Source: Alphaproteobacteria bacterium
GTDB lineage: Bacteria > Pseudomonadota > Alphaproteobacteria > Reyranellales > Reyranellaceae
Reading direction: 5' to 3'
DNA: 64,000 nucleotides
Assembly (NCBI GenBank): GCA_017308235.1
Contig: JAFKFL010000019.1
Location: 108,889-172,888, forward strand
A model generated the notes under the pieces. It was not told where the DNA came from and searched no databases. It saw nothing but the letters and a program-made list of their open reading frames with translations. A program made the translations under genes and the position numbers. Shown piece by piece: positions 18,421 to 27,108 of this stretch (position 1 is the stretch's first letter; every line of letters begins with the position of its first letter).

Positions 18421-19464
18421 ATGACTCGCGATGAACTACGCGGAAAGATTCAGACCGTCCTCGGCCCGATCGCGCCGACCGAGCTCGGCCGCACGCTGAT
18501 GCACGAGCATGTGCTGTGCGATCTGCGTCCGCCGGCCACGCGCGCCGACAACGATCTCGGACCGGAGATCACGCTCGAGAACGTCTGGCAGATGAACTAC
18601 GGCCGCGGCATCGGGCGTGCTGGTCGCAAGTACATGCTCGACCTTGAGGACATCGCCACGCGTGAAGTCCGCATGATGAAACACGATGGCGGCGACGCCA
18701 TCGTCGAGCTGACCTGTGGTGGCCTGTCACCCGACCCGCGCGGTTTGCAGCGCATCGCGGCAGGCACCGGCGTCCATCTCGTCATGGGCTGCGGCTACTA
18801 CGTCAACGACTACCAGGACCCCAAGAACCATGGCCGGACGGTCGAGGATTTCGCCGACGAGATCATCGGCCAGGTCCTGAAAGGCGCCTGGGGCACCGAC
18901 ATCCGCGCCGGCATGATCGGCGAGATCGGCTGCACCGCGCCCTGGACCGACACCGAGAAGCGCGTCATGCGCGCGGCGCTGACCGCCGCGGCCGAGACGG
19001 GAGCGGCGATCAACGTCCATCCTGGCCGCGATCCCGACCAGCCGCAGGAAATCGCCGATTTCATCACGGCGGCCGGCCATCCCACCGAGCGCATCGTCAT
19101 CAGCCATATCGACCGCACGGTCTTCGACGAGTCGCGCCTGCTCAAGCTCGCGGACACGGGTGTCACCATCGAGTTCGATCTGTTTGGACAGGAGCAGGCC
19201 TATTACGGTCTCTCCGACATCGACATGCCGAATGACGCGACCCGGCTCCGTCTGATCCGCGCGTTGATCGATCACGGCCATCTCGACCGCGTTGTTATCA
19301 GTCACGACATCTGCTTCCGCACGCGGCTCGCGAGCTTCGGCGGCCACGGCTACGGCCATATCTTCCGCAACGTCGTGCCGATGATGGAGAAGCGTGGCTA
19401 CAGCGCCGATGAGATCGACGCCATCCTGGTGCGCAACCCGCGAAGATTGCTGACGTTCGTCTAG
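18421..19464 (+). CDS. Phosphotriesterase-family metal-dependent hydrolase
   Basis: A 347-residue amidohydrolase-superfamily protein of the phosphotriesterase/lactonase branch. It has the metal motif HEH (His28, His30), His200 (INVHPGRD), His229 (ISHIDRT) and Asp296 (VISHDICF). The bridging position, a carboxylated lysine in true phosphotriesterase, is Glu168 (MIGEIG), as in the phosphotriesterase homology proteins. GGAG seven bases before ATG 18421 supports the start. Family members include lactonases and hydrolases of unknown substrate. The gene diverges from the dimethylformamidase-like gene across 85 bp. Confidence 0.9.
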   Translation: MTRDELRGKIQTVLGPIAPTELGRTLMHEHVLCDLRPPATRADNDLGPEITLENVWQMNYGRGIGRAGRKYMLDLEDIATREVRMMKHDGGDAIVELTCGGLSPDPRGLQRIAAGTGVHLVMGCGYYVNDYQDPKNHGRTVEDFADEIIGQVLKGAWGTDIRAGMIGEIGCTAPWTDTEKRVMRAALTAAAETGAAINVHPGRDPDQPQEIADFITAAGHPTERIVISHIDRTVFDESRLLKLADTGVTIEFDLFGQEQAYYGLSDIDMPNDATRLRLIRALIDHGHLDRVVISHDICFRTRLASFGGHGYGHIFRNVVPMMEKRGYSADEIDAILVRNPRRLLTFV

Positions 19465-19487
19465 AACAGATGAACGGAGGCTCCACC

Positions 19488-19637
19488 ATGATCCGCAAGC
19501 TCTCGTCGGGCGAGTACCGGCTCTATTCGCGCAAGATCAATCCCAAGACCGGTCGGCGGCGCAATCTCGGCACCTTCAAGAGTCGTGCCGCCGCCGAAAA
19601 GCACGAACGCGCCGTCCAGTACTTCAAGCGGCACTGA
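19488..19637 (+). CDS. Conserved 49-residue basic protein
   Basis: A short gene with GGAGG seven bases before its ATG. The product begins MIRKLSSGEYRLYSRKINPK, continues TGRRRNLGTFKSRAAAEKHE and ends RAVQYFKRH. It is very basic, with a predicted beta part followed by a helix. I recall near-identical proteins, annotated as hypothetical, across many proteobacteria. The motif GEYRLYSRK...GRRRNLGTF recalls the N-terminal Arm-binding domain of phage integrases (an SH3-like sheet that reads DNA), but no catalytic part exists. It might bind nucleic acid (inference). It follows the phosphotriesterase-like gene by 23 bp and could share its transcript. Confidence 0.85.
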   Translation: MIRKLSSGEYRLYSRKINPKTGRRRNLGTFKSRAAAEKHERAVQYFKRH

Positions 19638-19646
19638 GCGAGAGCT

Positions 19647-20192
19647 TCAGAACGTCAACGTGTAGGCCGCTTCCTCGGTGTAGATCGAGCCATTGCGGCC
19701 GTTGCGGCTGGAATAGAGCGCGAAATGCTCGGCGACCCAGGGACCGGCGCGGAACTGCGCGTGGCTCGCCATGAACTGGGCGATGTGATGGCCGGTCTCG
19801 GCGCCGTTGCGGAAGCGGGCAAGCGTCACATGCGGCCGGAACTTGCGGCGCTCGATCTCGATGCCGCAGTTGCGCGCCACGGTCGAGACCTTTTGCTGCA
19901 GCCAGTCGAGCCGGTCGGATTTCTCGACCAGCGCCACCAATGCTTTGGGCTGCTTGCCGCTGCTGAACTGGTCGACGCCGGCGACCGAGAGGGAGAAGGG
20001 CGGCCCGGCGATATCGGCCAGTTCTTCCTCGAGATCGCGTCCCATCGCGCCCTGGACTTCGCCCGCGAAGCAGAGCGTGACATGGAAATTCTCCGTCGGT
20101 ACCCAGCGCGCGTCGGGCACGCCCGACTGCAGAACGGTGAGCTCGTCGGAAACGTCCTCAGGGACGGGCAGGGCGATGAACAGACGCGGCAT
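19647..20192 (-). CDS. thpR: RNA 2',3'-cyclic phosphodiesterase (2'-5' RNA ligase family)
   Basis: A 181-residue member of the 2H phosphoesterase family, which opens 2',3'-cyclic phosphates at RNA ends and can join 2'-5' RNA ends in vitro. Both HxT motifs are present: HVT 37-39 (ENFHVTLCF) and HVT 121-123 (RPHVTLARF). The N-terminus MPRLFIALPVPE is typical. The first 35 bases overlap the end of the upstream GDSL esterase gene, so translation is probably coupled and no separate promoter exists. The much longer open frame upstream is a shadow of the esterase. Confidence 0.92.
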   Translation of the reverse strand: MPRLFIALPVPEDVSDELTVLQSGVPDARWVPTENFHVTLCFAGEVQGAMGRDLEEELADIAGPPFSLSVAGVDQFSSGKQPKALVALVEKSDRLDWLQQKVSTVARNCGIEIERRKFRPHVTLARFRNGAETGHHIAQFMASHAQFRAGPWVAEHFALYSSRNGRNGSIYTEEAAYTLTF

Positions 20193-20835
20193 AGAGGTCG
20201 AGGTTCCTGATGACAAAGGGGAGCAGGTGCTGGGCGACCACTTCCGCGCCCCGCGAGTTGGGATGCAGACCGTCGGCCTGGTTGAGCGCGGGATCCTGGG
20301 CCACGCCGTCCAGTATGAAGGGATAGAGCGGCACCTGGTATTTGTCGGCGAGCCGTTGGTAGATGCCGTCGAACGCGGCGACATACTCCGGTCCGAGGTT
20401 GCGCGGCGCCATCATGCCCGCGAGCCAGACTGTGACGCCGGCCGCCTTCAGCTTCTCGATGATGGCAGAAAGATTGCGCTCGGCGATGGCCGGGTCGATG
20501 CCGCGCAGTGCATCGTTGGCGCCAAGCTCGACCATCACGATGTCGGGCTTGTCGCCCAGGACCCAGTCGAGCCGGTCGAGGCCGCCGGCCGATGTGTCGC
20601 CCGACACGCCGTGGTTCAACACGGCGACATCGCGCCCTTCGGCCTTCAGCGCGGCCTGGAGTAGCGCCGGGAACGCCTGTTCGGGCTTGATCCCGTAGCC
20701 GGCCGTCAGGCTGTCGCCCAGCACTGCGAGCTTGACCGGTGGCGTGGCCGCCTGCGCAAAATTCAGGCAAAAAAGAAGCACCAGCAGCGAATTGACCGCC
20801 GCCGTAAAACGACCATATCCCTTGCCGAGCCTCAT
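20158..20835 (-). CDS. tesA: Arylesterase / lysophospholipase L1-like GDSL hydrolase
   Basis: A 225-residue periplasmic SGNH hydrolase of the TesA type. The signal peptide covers about 1-29 (cleavage after AQA). Block I is LAVLGDSLTAGYG with nucleophile Ser42, block III is ELGANDALRG, and block V is DGLHPNSRGAEV with the catalytic Asp and His. It diverges from an ABC ATPase/permease pair exactly as E. coli tesA diverges from ybbA-ybbP, which supports the assignment. It overlaps thpR by 35 bases. GAGG lies close to the chosen ATG. Confidence 0.93.
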   Translation of the reverse strand: MRLGKGYGRFTAAVNSLLVLLFCLNFAQAATPPVKLAVLGDSLTAGYGIKPEQAFPALLQAALKAEGRDVAVLNHGVSGDTSAGGLDRLDWVLGDKPDIVMVELGANDALRGIDPAIAERNLSAIIEKLKAAGVTVWLAGMMAPRNLGPEYVAAFDGIYQRLADKYQVPLYPFILDGVAQDPALNQADGLHPNSRGAEVVAQHLLPFVIRNLDLYAASVHRPARP

Positions 20836-20868
20836 CGCCTCACTTCCCCCGCCATCATCGGAGCCTTG

Positions 20869-21582
20869 GTGACCGTCCCGCCGATCGTCCGTTTCACCGA
20901 CGTGCATCTCGACATGGCAAGCGACGCTGGCATGGTCAATATCCTGCGTGGCGTCACGCTCACGATCACGGCGGGCGAGATCGCCGCCGTCGTGGGCCCA
21001 TCGGGTGCGGGCAAGTCCAGCCTGATGATGGTGGCGGGCGGGCTGGAACGCGCGACGGCCGGCCGCGTCGAGATGGCTGGCCATGATCTCGGCCCCCTCG
21101 ACGACGATGCCCGTGCCCGTCTCAGGCGAGATCACGTCGGCATCGTGTTCCAGGGCTTTCATCTCATCCCGACCATGACGGCGCTCGAGAATGTTGCCTT
21201 GCCGCTCGAGTTTGCGGGCCGCGCCGATGCTTTCGAGATGGCCCAGGCAGCGCTGGAGCATGTCGGCCTGGGACCTCGTCTCAAGCACTATCCGGCGCAG
21301 CTTTCGGGCGGCGAGCAGCAACGCGTGGCGGTTGCGCGCGCCTTCGTCGGCCGGCCGAAGCTCCTTCTGGCCGACGAGCCCACCGGCAACCTCGACGGCG
21401 CCACCGGCAAGCAGGTGATGGATCTCCTGTTCGACATGGCGCGCGCCAATGGGGCGACGCTGATCCTGATCACGCACGACATGGCGTTGGCCGAGCGCTG
21501 CGACCGCATCCTGCGCATTGCCGATGGCCTCGTGGTCGACGACCAGCGCACGGCCGCCGGCCTCACGCTCGCCGCGCAATGA
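20869..21582 (+). CDS. ABC transporter ATP-binding protein, YbbA/LolD type
   Basis: A 237-residue ATPase of the LolD/MacB/YbbA class that drives a mechanotransmission-type FtsX permease rather than a classical pump. It has Walker [10 protein letters not shown], signature LSGGEQQR, Walker [13 protein letters not shown] and the H-loop ITHD. GTG at 20869 is chosen because GGAG lies five bases ahead. A TTG one codon earlier is also open. The partner permease follows after ten bases. The tesA-ybbA-ybbP synteny points to an envelope role, probably extraction of a lipid or lipoprotein, but the cargo is not known. Confidence 0.9.
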   Translation: MTVPPIVRFTDVHLDMASDAGMVNILRGVTLTITAGEIAAVVGPSGAGKSSLMMVAGGLERATAGRVEMAGHDLGPLDDDARARLRRDHVGIVFQGFHLIPTMTALENVALPLEFAGRADAFEMAQAALEHVGLGPRLKHYPAQLSGGEQQRVAVARAFVGRPKLLLADEPTGNLDGATGKQVMDLLFDMARANGATLILITHDMALAERCDRILRIADGLVVDDQRTAAGLTLAAQ

Positions 21583-21592
21583 GCACCAGCAG

Positions 21593-24109
21593 ATGATGCT
21601 CGCCGCCAAGCTTGCGCGCCGCGAGATGCGCAGTGGCCTCGGCGGCTTCCGCCTCTTCCTCGCGTGTCTCGCGCTGGGTGTGGGCGCGATCGCGGCCATC
21701 CTGTCGTTCAGCCGCGCGATCGAGGAGGGTCTGCGCGCCGACGCGCGAGAGCTTCTGGGCGGCGATGTCTCGATCTCGCTGCTCTATCGCGAAGCGACGC
21801 CCGAACAGCTGGCCTTCCTGCACGAGCAAGGCGAGCTCGTGCGCTGGGTCGACAGCCGCTCGATGGCGCGTCCGGTCAAGTCGGACGGCAAGGCGACACT
21901 GGTTCAGTTGAAGGCGGTCGAGTCGGCCTATCCGCTGTATGGCCGTGTGGAGTTGCGCGACGGCGGGTCGCTGCAGGATGCGCTCGCCCGGCGAGATGGG
22001 CTGTGGGGTGCGGCGGTCGAAGAAGCGGCTCTCAAGCGCATGAACATCGCGCTCGGTGACCTCGTGAAGGTAGGCGAGGTCACCCTGCAGGTCCGTGCCA
22101 TCATTGCGCGCGAACCAGACAGCGGCCTCGGCGCCTTCGCCAGTCTTGGCCCGCGCCTGATGATGCCGTTCGCTGCGCTCGGCGAGTCGGCCCTGGTGCA
22201 GCCAGGCAGCCTGCTCACCTGGCAGTATCGCTTGAAGCTTCCGCCCGGCCGTTCGGACAAGGAGGTCGCGTCAGCGATCAAGGCGCGATTCCCTGAGGCG
22301 GGCTGGCGGGTCCAGGATCTCGGCGAGGCCGGCGGCGGCATCCGCTTCTGGCTCGACCGGCTGACCGAGTTCATCAGCCTTGTGGGCTTGGCCGCCTTGC
22401 TGGTAGGCGGCGTGGGCGTCGGCAATGCCGTCTCGAGTTTTCTCAGTGGCCGCATGCGCACCATCGCCACCATGAAATGCCTCGGCGCTCCGCAGCGGCT
22501 CATCTTCACAACCTACGTCCTGCAACTCGCCGTGCTTGCCGTGCTGGGCGTGGCGGCCGGTGTGGCGCTGGGGGCGGCGCTGCCTTTCCTCGCGCAGTCG
22601 TTGATCGCTGACCTGTTGCCGGTGAAGGCACGGATCGCGCTCTATTTCCGGCCACTCGCGATGGCGGCCGCCTTCGGCCTGCTGGTGTCGGCGCTGTTCA
22701 CGCTCCTGCCGCTGATCCGCGCGCGCAGCGTTCCGGCCGCGACCCTGATGCGCGGCGCCGGCGTGGAACGGCAGCGGCTCGGCTGGCGCGATACAGTGCT
22801 GGTGGCCGGCATGGCGCTTCTGCTCGCGGGCTTCACGATCTGGACCTCCGATAGCCCACCGATCGCGGGCTATTTCGTTCTGGGCGCGCTGGGCGCCTTC
22901 ATCGCCTTTCCGTTGTTGGCGCGCGGCGTGATGTTCGTGGCGGCGCGGGTGGGCAAGCCGCGGTTGGCCGCCCTGCGCCTCGCTCTCGCCAATCTTCATC
23001 GGCCCGGTTCGCCGACGCCGATCGTGATGCTGTCGCTCGGCCTTGGCCTCACCGTGCTGGTGGCGACCGGCCTGATCGAGGGCAATTTGCGTGAGCAGAT
23101 CACGCAGCGCATCCCCAAGGACGCGCCGGCGTTTTTCTTCGTCGACATCCAGTCGGGTCAGATGGCCGACTTCGCGCGCACGATCGCGGCGATCCCGGGC
23201 GCCGGCACGCTGGAAGAGGTGCCGTCGCTCCGCGGACGAATCGTGAAGCTGGGCGGCAAGCCGGTGAGCGAGATCAGGATCCCGCAGGGCGCCCGCTGGG
23301 CGGTCGACAGCGACCGCGGCGTCACCTACGCCAGTACACCGCCGGAAGGCGCGCGTGTTGTTGCCGGTGCCTGGTGGTCCGCGGACTATCGCGGCCCACA
23401 GCTCGTTTCGTTCGACGAGACGCTGGCGCGCGACTTTGGTCTCGGGATCGGTGACATGATCACGGTGAACGTGCTCGGCCGCGATATCGAGGCGCGCATC
23501 GCCTCGTTGCGCCACATCGATTGGCAGACCCTCACCATCAACTTCGTCATGGTCTTTTCGCCGGGGGTGCTCGAGCATGCCCCGCACACTTTCCTCGCCA
23601 CGGTGCGGGCAACGCCTGCCGCCCAGGAGGCGATCTTCAAGGCGATCACCGACAAGTTTCCCAACGTCACCGTGGTGAGCGTACGCGAGGCCATCCAGAC
23701 CGCATCGGAGGTGCTGGACAATATCGGGCTTGCGACCGAACTCATCGGGCTACTCAGCATCCTCGCCGGCGTGTTGGTGCTGGCCGGCGCGATGCTGGCG
23801 ACCCAACGCCGGCGCATCCACGAGGCGGTCGTCATGAAGGTGCTGGGTGCGACGCGGGCACGCATCGCCGGCGTCTTTGCCTGGGAATTCCTAGCGCTGG
23901 GGCTTGCCACCGCCCTGGCGGCCTTGGGGGTTGGCACCCTGGCGGCCTATTTGGTGGTGCGCCACCTCATGAGCCTGCAGTGGGCATTCCAGCCCGTGGT
24001 TGCGATTGCGGTCGCCGTCGGTGCGATGGCGCTGACCCTGGCTTTCGGGCTGGCCGGGACCCTGGCGGCCCTGCGCCAGCGGCCGCTCGCCCTTTTACGC
24101 AACGAATGA
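21593..24109 (+). CDS. ABC transporter permease with two FtsX domains, YbbP type
   Basis: An 838-residue inner-membrane protein. It starts with a cytoplasmic segment and helix ([20 protein letters not shown]), then a large periplasmic domain of about 200 residues. A first three-helix FtsX domain follows (about 260-400), then a linker with two more helices, a second periplasmic domain and a C-terminal FtsX domain (about 710-838). This is the ten-helix YbbP architecture. The start is ATG 21593, directly followed by another ATG. It works with the ATPase just upstream. The family function in E. coli is poorly defined. Confidence 0.9.
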   Translation: MMLAAKLARREMRSGLGGFRLFLACLALGVGAIAAILSFSRAIEEGLRADARELLGGDVSISLLYREATPEQLAFLHEQGELVRWVDSRSMARPVKSDGKATLVQLKAVESAYPLYGRVELRDGGSLQDALARRDGLWGAAVEEAALKRMNIALGDLVKVGEVTLQVRAIIAREPDSGLGAFASLGPRLMMPFAALGESALVQPGSLLTWQYRLKLPPGRSDKEVASAIKARFPEAGWRVQDLGEAGGGIRFWLDRLTEFISLVGLAALLVGGVGVGNAVSSFLSGRMRTIATMKCLGAPQRLIFTTYVLQLAVLAVLGVAAGVALGAALPFLAQSLIADLLPVKARIALYFRPLAMAAAFGLLVSALFTLLPLIRARSVPAATLMRGAGVERQRLGWRDTVLVAGMALLLAGFTIWTSDSPPIAGYFVLGALGAFIAFPLLARGVMFVAARVGKPRLAALRLALANLHRPGSPTPIVMLSLGLGLTVLVATGLIEGNLREQITQRIPKDAPAFFFVDIQSGQMADFARTIAAIPGAGTLEEVPSLRGRIVKLGGKPVSEIRIPQGARWAVDSDRGVTYASTPPEGARVVAGAWWSADYRGPQLVSFDETLARDFGLGIGDMITVNVLGRDIEARIASLRHIDWQTLTINFVMVFSPGVLEHAPHTFLATVRATPAAQEAIFKAITDKFPNVTVVSVREAIQTASEVLDNIGLATELIGLLSILAGVLVLAGAMLATQRRRIHEAVVMKVLGATRARIAGVFAWEFLALGLATALAALGVGTLAAYLVVRHLMSLQWAFQPVVAIAVAVGAMALTLAFGLAGTLAALRQRPLALLRNE

Positions 24110-24233
24110 ACTGTAATTTCATTATTTCGGCACAATTATTGGGGTACCCTAAGCGGCTTGATTCAGTCGGGCTGTATGCCCACATTGGCGGCGGAAGGGG
24201 CTCAGTTAAGGAGGCCCTGTCGGAGGCGAGAGA

Positions 24234-25007
24234 ATGGCAAACGAGAACTTCAACACCTTTGGGCGCCGTCCAGCCGGTGGCGTGATCGCCGACCAGGCGA
24301 CTTACGATGTCGGCCTGCGCGCTCATATGATCCGTGTCTACAACTACATGGCATCGGGCTTGGCGCTGTCGGGCATCGTGGCATTCGCGCTGTTCGCCTC
24401 GCCGGCCCTTCAGAACATCTTCTTTCAGATGGGCGTCACGCCAGGCGGTGCGGTCGTCCCCACCGGGCTGAACATCCTGGGTTGGGTCGCGATCCTGGCG
24501 CCGCTTGGCCTTCTGATGATTGCCTCGTTCCGGGCGGCGACGATCAGCCTGGGCGGATTGCAGGCGATCTACTGGGGCGTCACGGCGCTGATGGGCGTCA
24601 GCCTGTCGCTGCTGCTGTTCCGTTACACGGGAGCGTCGGTCGCACGCACCTTCTTTGTGACGGCCGCCGCTTTCGGCGCGCTCAGCCTCTACGGCTATAC
24701 GACCAAGCGTGACCTGAGCGCGTTCGGCAAGTTCCTGTTCATGGGCCTGGTGGGCATCATCCTGGCGAGCCTCGTGAACATGTTCGTCCATTCGAGCGGC
24801 GTGTCGTTCATCGTCTCGATCCTGGGCGTGCTGATCTTTTCGGGCCTGATTGCGTACGACACGCAGAAGATCAAGGAACAGTACAGCGAAGCCTGGGGCA
24901 CGCAGATGGCCGACAAGGTGGCGATCTTCGGCGCGTTGAGCCTCTACCTGGACTTCGTCAACCTGTTCCAGTTCCTGATGAGCTTCATGGGACAGAACCG
25001 CGATTGA
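24234..25007 (+). CDS. Bax inhibitor-1 / YccA family membrane protein
   Basis: A 257-residue integral membrane protein with about seven hydrophobic helices. The first contains MASGLALSGIVAFALFAS, and the C-terminal part has the family block GLIAYDTQKIKEQY and LYLDFVNLFQFLMSFMG. Acidic residues in the last helices form the Ca2+-leak/pH sensor in studied members. In bacteria, YccA of this family binds and restrains FtsH. It is interesting that hflK-hflC, also FtsH partners, occur later in the window, though not in the same operon. GAGAGA precedes the ATG. A strong terminator follows. Confidence 0.93.
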   Translation: MANENFNTFGRRPAGGVIADQATYDVGLRAHMIRVYNYMASGLALSGIVAFALFASPALQNIFFQMGVTPGGAVVPTGLNILGWVAILAPLGLLMIASFRAATISLGGLQAIYWGVTALMGVSLSLLLFRYTGASVARTFFVTAAAFGALSLYGYTTKRDLSAFGKFLFMGLVGIILASLVNMFVHSSGVSFIVSILGVLIFSGLIAYDTQKIKEQYSEAWGTQMADKVAIFGALSLYLDFVNLFQFLMSFMGQNRD

Positions 25008-25033
25008 CCGGCATCGCCTGAGCGATGCAAAGG

Positions 25034-25061
25034 CGCCCGGGCCGCAAGGCCCGGGCGTTTT
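25034..25061 (+). terminator. Rho-independent terminator after the Bax-inhibitor-1 gene
   Basis: A 10-bp GC stem CGCCCGGGCC / GGCCCGGGCG is closed by a GCAA tetraloop (44-47 of this line, 25044-25047) and followed by TTTT. A smaller hairpin GCATCGC-CTGA-GCGATGC lies just before it (25011-25028). It separates this gene from nhaA, whose ATG is 18 bases further on. Confidence 0.88.
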
Positions 25062-25078
25062 GCTATGATGGGTCCGGC

Positions 25079-26248
25079 ATGAAGCGGCTGAAGGCATTGT
25101 TGCGGAGCGAAGCGGGGAGTGCCCTGCCGCTCCTGCTGGCGGCGGTGCTGGCGCTGTTGTTCGCGAACTCGCCGTTCGACTGGGTGCCCGACAGGCTGCT
25201 TGCCACCAGGCTCACCATCGATGTCGGCGGTGCCGGCCTCAGCAAGCCGCTCCTGCTCTGGATCAACGACGGCTTGATGGCCACGTTCTTCCTGCTGGTC
25301 GGCCTGGAGATCAAGCGCGAGGTGCTCGAAGGCGAGCTGTCGCGGCCAGCCCAGGTGGCGCTGCCGATCGCGGGTGCCATCGGCGGCATGGTGGTGCCGG
25401 CCGCGATTTATGCCGCCTTCAACTGGAACAATCCCGTCACGCTGCACGGCTGGGCGATTCCTTCGGCGACCGACATTGCCTTCGCTGTCGCCGTCCTTGC
25501 ATCGCTGGGCGAGCGGGTGCCGCGTGGGGTGAAGCTCTTCCTGCTCACGCTTGCGATCGTGGACGATCTTGCCTCGATCGTGATCATCGCGATCTTCTAC
25601 ACCTCCGAGCTCTCGACGATCTCGCTCGTGCTGGCGTCGCTCTGCATCGCGATACTGTTGACGTTCAATCTCGCTGGCCTGCGCCGTATCGGGCCTTACC
25701 TGCTGGTTGGGGTCGTGCTGTGGGTTTGTGTGCTGGAGTCCGGCGTCCATGCCACCTTGGCAGGGGTCGTTCTGGCCCTTTGCCTGCCGCTTGCCTATCC
25801 AAGCGAAGCGCCGAACAAACGCCCCTACCTGCGGCTGGAGCATGCCCTTGCGCCGTGGGTGTCGTTCCTGGTGCTGCCGATCTTCGCCTTCGCCAATGCC
25901 GGCCTGAGCCTTGGCGGCCTCACGATGGGTATGGTGCGCGATCCGGTGACGCTGGGCATCGTGCTCGGCCTTTTCCTGGGCAAGCAGCTTGGCATAGCTG
26001 GCGGCGCCGCACTGGCGATCAGCCTTGGCCTTGCCCAGCGACCGAGGCGAACCAGCGGGCTACAGCTTTACGGCGCCAGCATTTGCGGCGGCATTGGCTT
26101 CACTATGAGCCTGTTCATCGGCACACTTGCGTTCGAGGGCGACGAGCACGCGTCGCTGGTGCGCCTGGGCGTGCTGGCCGGCTCTCTGCTGTCCGCCGCG
26201 ACAGGCTGGACGGTCCTGCGCCTGGCACGCAGCGCACCAGCGGCCTGA
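25079..26248 (+). CDS. nhaA: Na+/H+ antiporter NhaA
   Basis: Exports Na+ (or Li+) in exchange for protons and controls cytoplasmic pH, 389 residues with about 12 membrane helices. The NhaA cation-binding aspartates are Asp162 and Asp163 in LAIVDDLASI, and the helix IV element PSATDIAFA lies around 128-136. The C-terminal block SICGGIGFTMSLFIGTLAF is typical. The start is the ATG directly after the terminator of the previous gene, so any promoter must overlap that terminator region. Upstream codons of the open frame encode a shadow. Confidence 0.95.
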   Translation: MKRLKALLRSEAGSALPLLLAAVLALLFANSPFDWVPDRLLATRLTIDVGGAGLSKPLLLWINDGLMATFFLLVGLEIKREVLEGELSRPAQVALPIAGAIGGMVVPAAIYAAFNWNNPVTLHGWAIPSATDIAFAVAVLASLGERVPRGVKLFLLTLAIVDDLASIVIIAIFYTSELSTISLVLASLCIAILLTFNLAGLRRIGPYLLVGVVLWVCVLESGVHATLAGVVLALCLPLAYPSEAPNKRPYLRLEHALAPWVSFLVLPIFAFANAGLSLGGLTMGMVRDPVTLGIVLGLFLGKQLGIAGGAALAISLGLAQRPRRTSGLQLYGASICGGIGFTMSLFIGTLAFEGDEHASLVRLGVLAGSLLSAATGWTVLRLARSAPAA

Positions 26249-26287
26249 AGTGCCGTTTGATCTGCGCGGATGGCAGTCAGCGCAACA

Positions 26288-26315
26288 TTGCACGGCGATG
26301 GCACCGGCCTATACT
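26288..26315 (+). promoter_or_regulatory. Promoter for the HxlR regulator, apparently leaderless
   Basis: A -35 TTGCAC (26288-26293), a 16-base spacer and a -10 TATACT (26310-26315) lie directly before the gene. The ATG at 26324 starts only eight bases after the -10, where the first RNA base is expected, and no ribosome-binding site fits between. The transcript is therefore probably leaderless. Confidence 0.65.
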
Positions 26316-26323
26316 TTTACATT

Positions 26324-26833
26324 ATGCGGCGGACATCATACGAGCAGATGAATTGTTCGATCGCCTCGGCGCTCGATGTCGTGGGCGAACCCTGGACCCT
26401 CCTGATCGTGCGCGACGCCTTCTACGGCGTGCGCCGGTTTGATGACTTCCAGGAGAATCTCGGCATTGCGCGCAACGTTCTGACAGCGCGCCTGAAGAAG
26501 CTCGTGGAGGCGGGCGTGTTTCGCAAGACCGCCTATCGGCAACGTCCTTTGCGACACGAGTATCGACTGACCGAAAAGGGCGCGGCTTTGTTCACCGTCA
26601 TTGTCGGTCTGAAGCAGTGGGGCGACCGCTACGGTGCCGCTTCGCGCTCCGGCAAGCCGATGGATCTCGTGGATCGAGACGACGGCCATCCGCTCGAGCC
26701 GGTGCTGATCGATGCCGCAAGCGGCCGCAAGCTCGAGCTCACCAACGTGCGCGCCATCGCCGGTCCCGGCGCCCAGCAGGCGACGCGGGATTTTTTCGAT
26801 CGTCTGACGATCAACCGTCCGGTCGTGCGCTGA
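26324..26833 (+). CDS. HxlR/MarR-like winged-helix transcriptional regulator
   Basis: A 169-residue regulator of the HxlR family. The N-terminal winged helix is clear: CSIASALDVVGEPWTLLIVR (11-30), then RRFDDFQENLGIARNVLTAR (recognition helix), LKKLVEAGVFRK and the wing HEYRLTEKGAALF. Cys11 at the start of the first helix is the position used for aldehyde or redox sensing in some family members. The C-terminal 70 residues form an extra domain of unknown role. A near-consensus promoter abuts the ATG. Targets are unknown, and the neighbours nhaA and a DUF4169 gene are not obvious ones. Confidence 0.9.
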   Translation: MRRTSYEQMNCSIASALDVVGEPWTLLIVRDAFYGVRRFDDFQENLGIARNVLTARLKKLVEAGVFRKTAYRQRPLRHEYRLTEKGAALFTVIVGLKQWGDRYGAASRSGKPMDLVDRDDGHPLEPVLIDAASGRKLELTNVRAIAGPGAQQATRDFFDRLTINRPVVR

Positions 26834-26836
26834 CGT

Positions 26837-27031
26837 TCAGGGCTTGTCGGGCTTCTTGGGATCCAGGTGCTTATCTTCCAGGGCCTGGCGCTCGCGCTGG
26901 TCGCGATCCCGATCGGCGGCCTTGTCCCCCTTGGTGCGGCCGAAGCGCAGGCGATTGGCTTGCGCCTCATTCTCGTGCTGGCGCCGCGCGCGTTCCTTGC
27001 GCGCCCGCCTCAGGTTGACGATCTCGGCCAT
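26837..27031 (-). CDS. DUF4169 family small protein
   Basis: A 64-residue, highly charged protein that begins MAEIVNLRRARKERARRQHE and has the family core NRLRFGRTKGDKAADR, mostly helical and rich in Arg, Lys, Glu and Asp. The family is widespread in alphaproteobacteria with no known function. GAGGA precedes its ATG. It meets the HxlR gene tail to tail with three bases between and is divergent from the AsmA gene. A partner small protein of the ribbon-helix-helix type, often found near DUF4169 in alphaproteobacteria, occurs at 31196-31414 rather than adjacent (recalled association). Confidence 0.88.
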   Translation of the reverse strand: MAEIVNLRRARKERARRQHENEAQANRLRFGRTKGDKAADRDRDQRERQALEDKHLDPKKPDKP

Positions 27032-27108
27032 ATGACGGTCCTCAATTTTCTCTATGCCGCGTCGGCGGGCGATGCGCTAGTGTCGGTCGAGCGACAAAGG
27101 GGAAGAAC

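Noticed and set aside
22271..23587. 438-residue antisense frame inside the YbbP-type permease
   Set aside because: Composition is almost only Arg, His, Gln, Asp, Glu, Gly and Ala, typical of a shadow frame, while the + strand encodes two clear FtsX domains.
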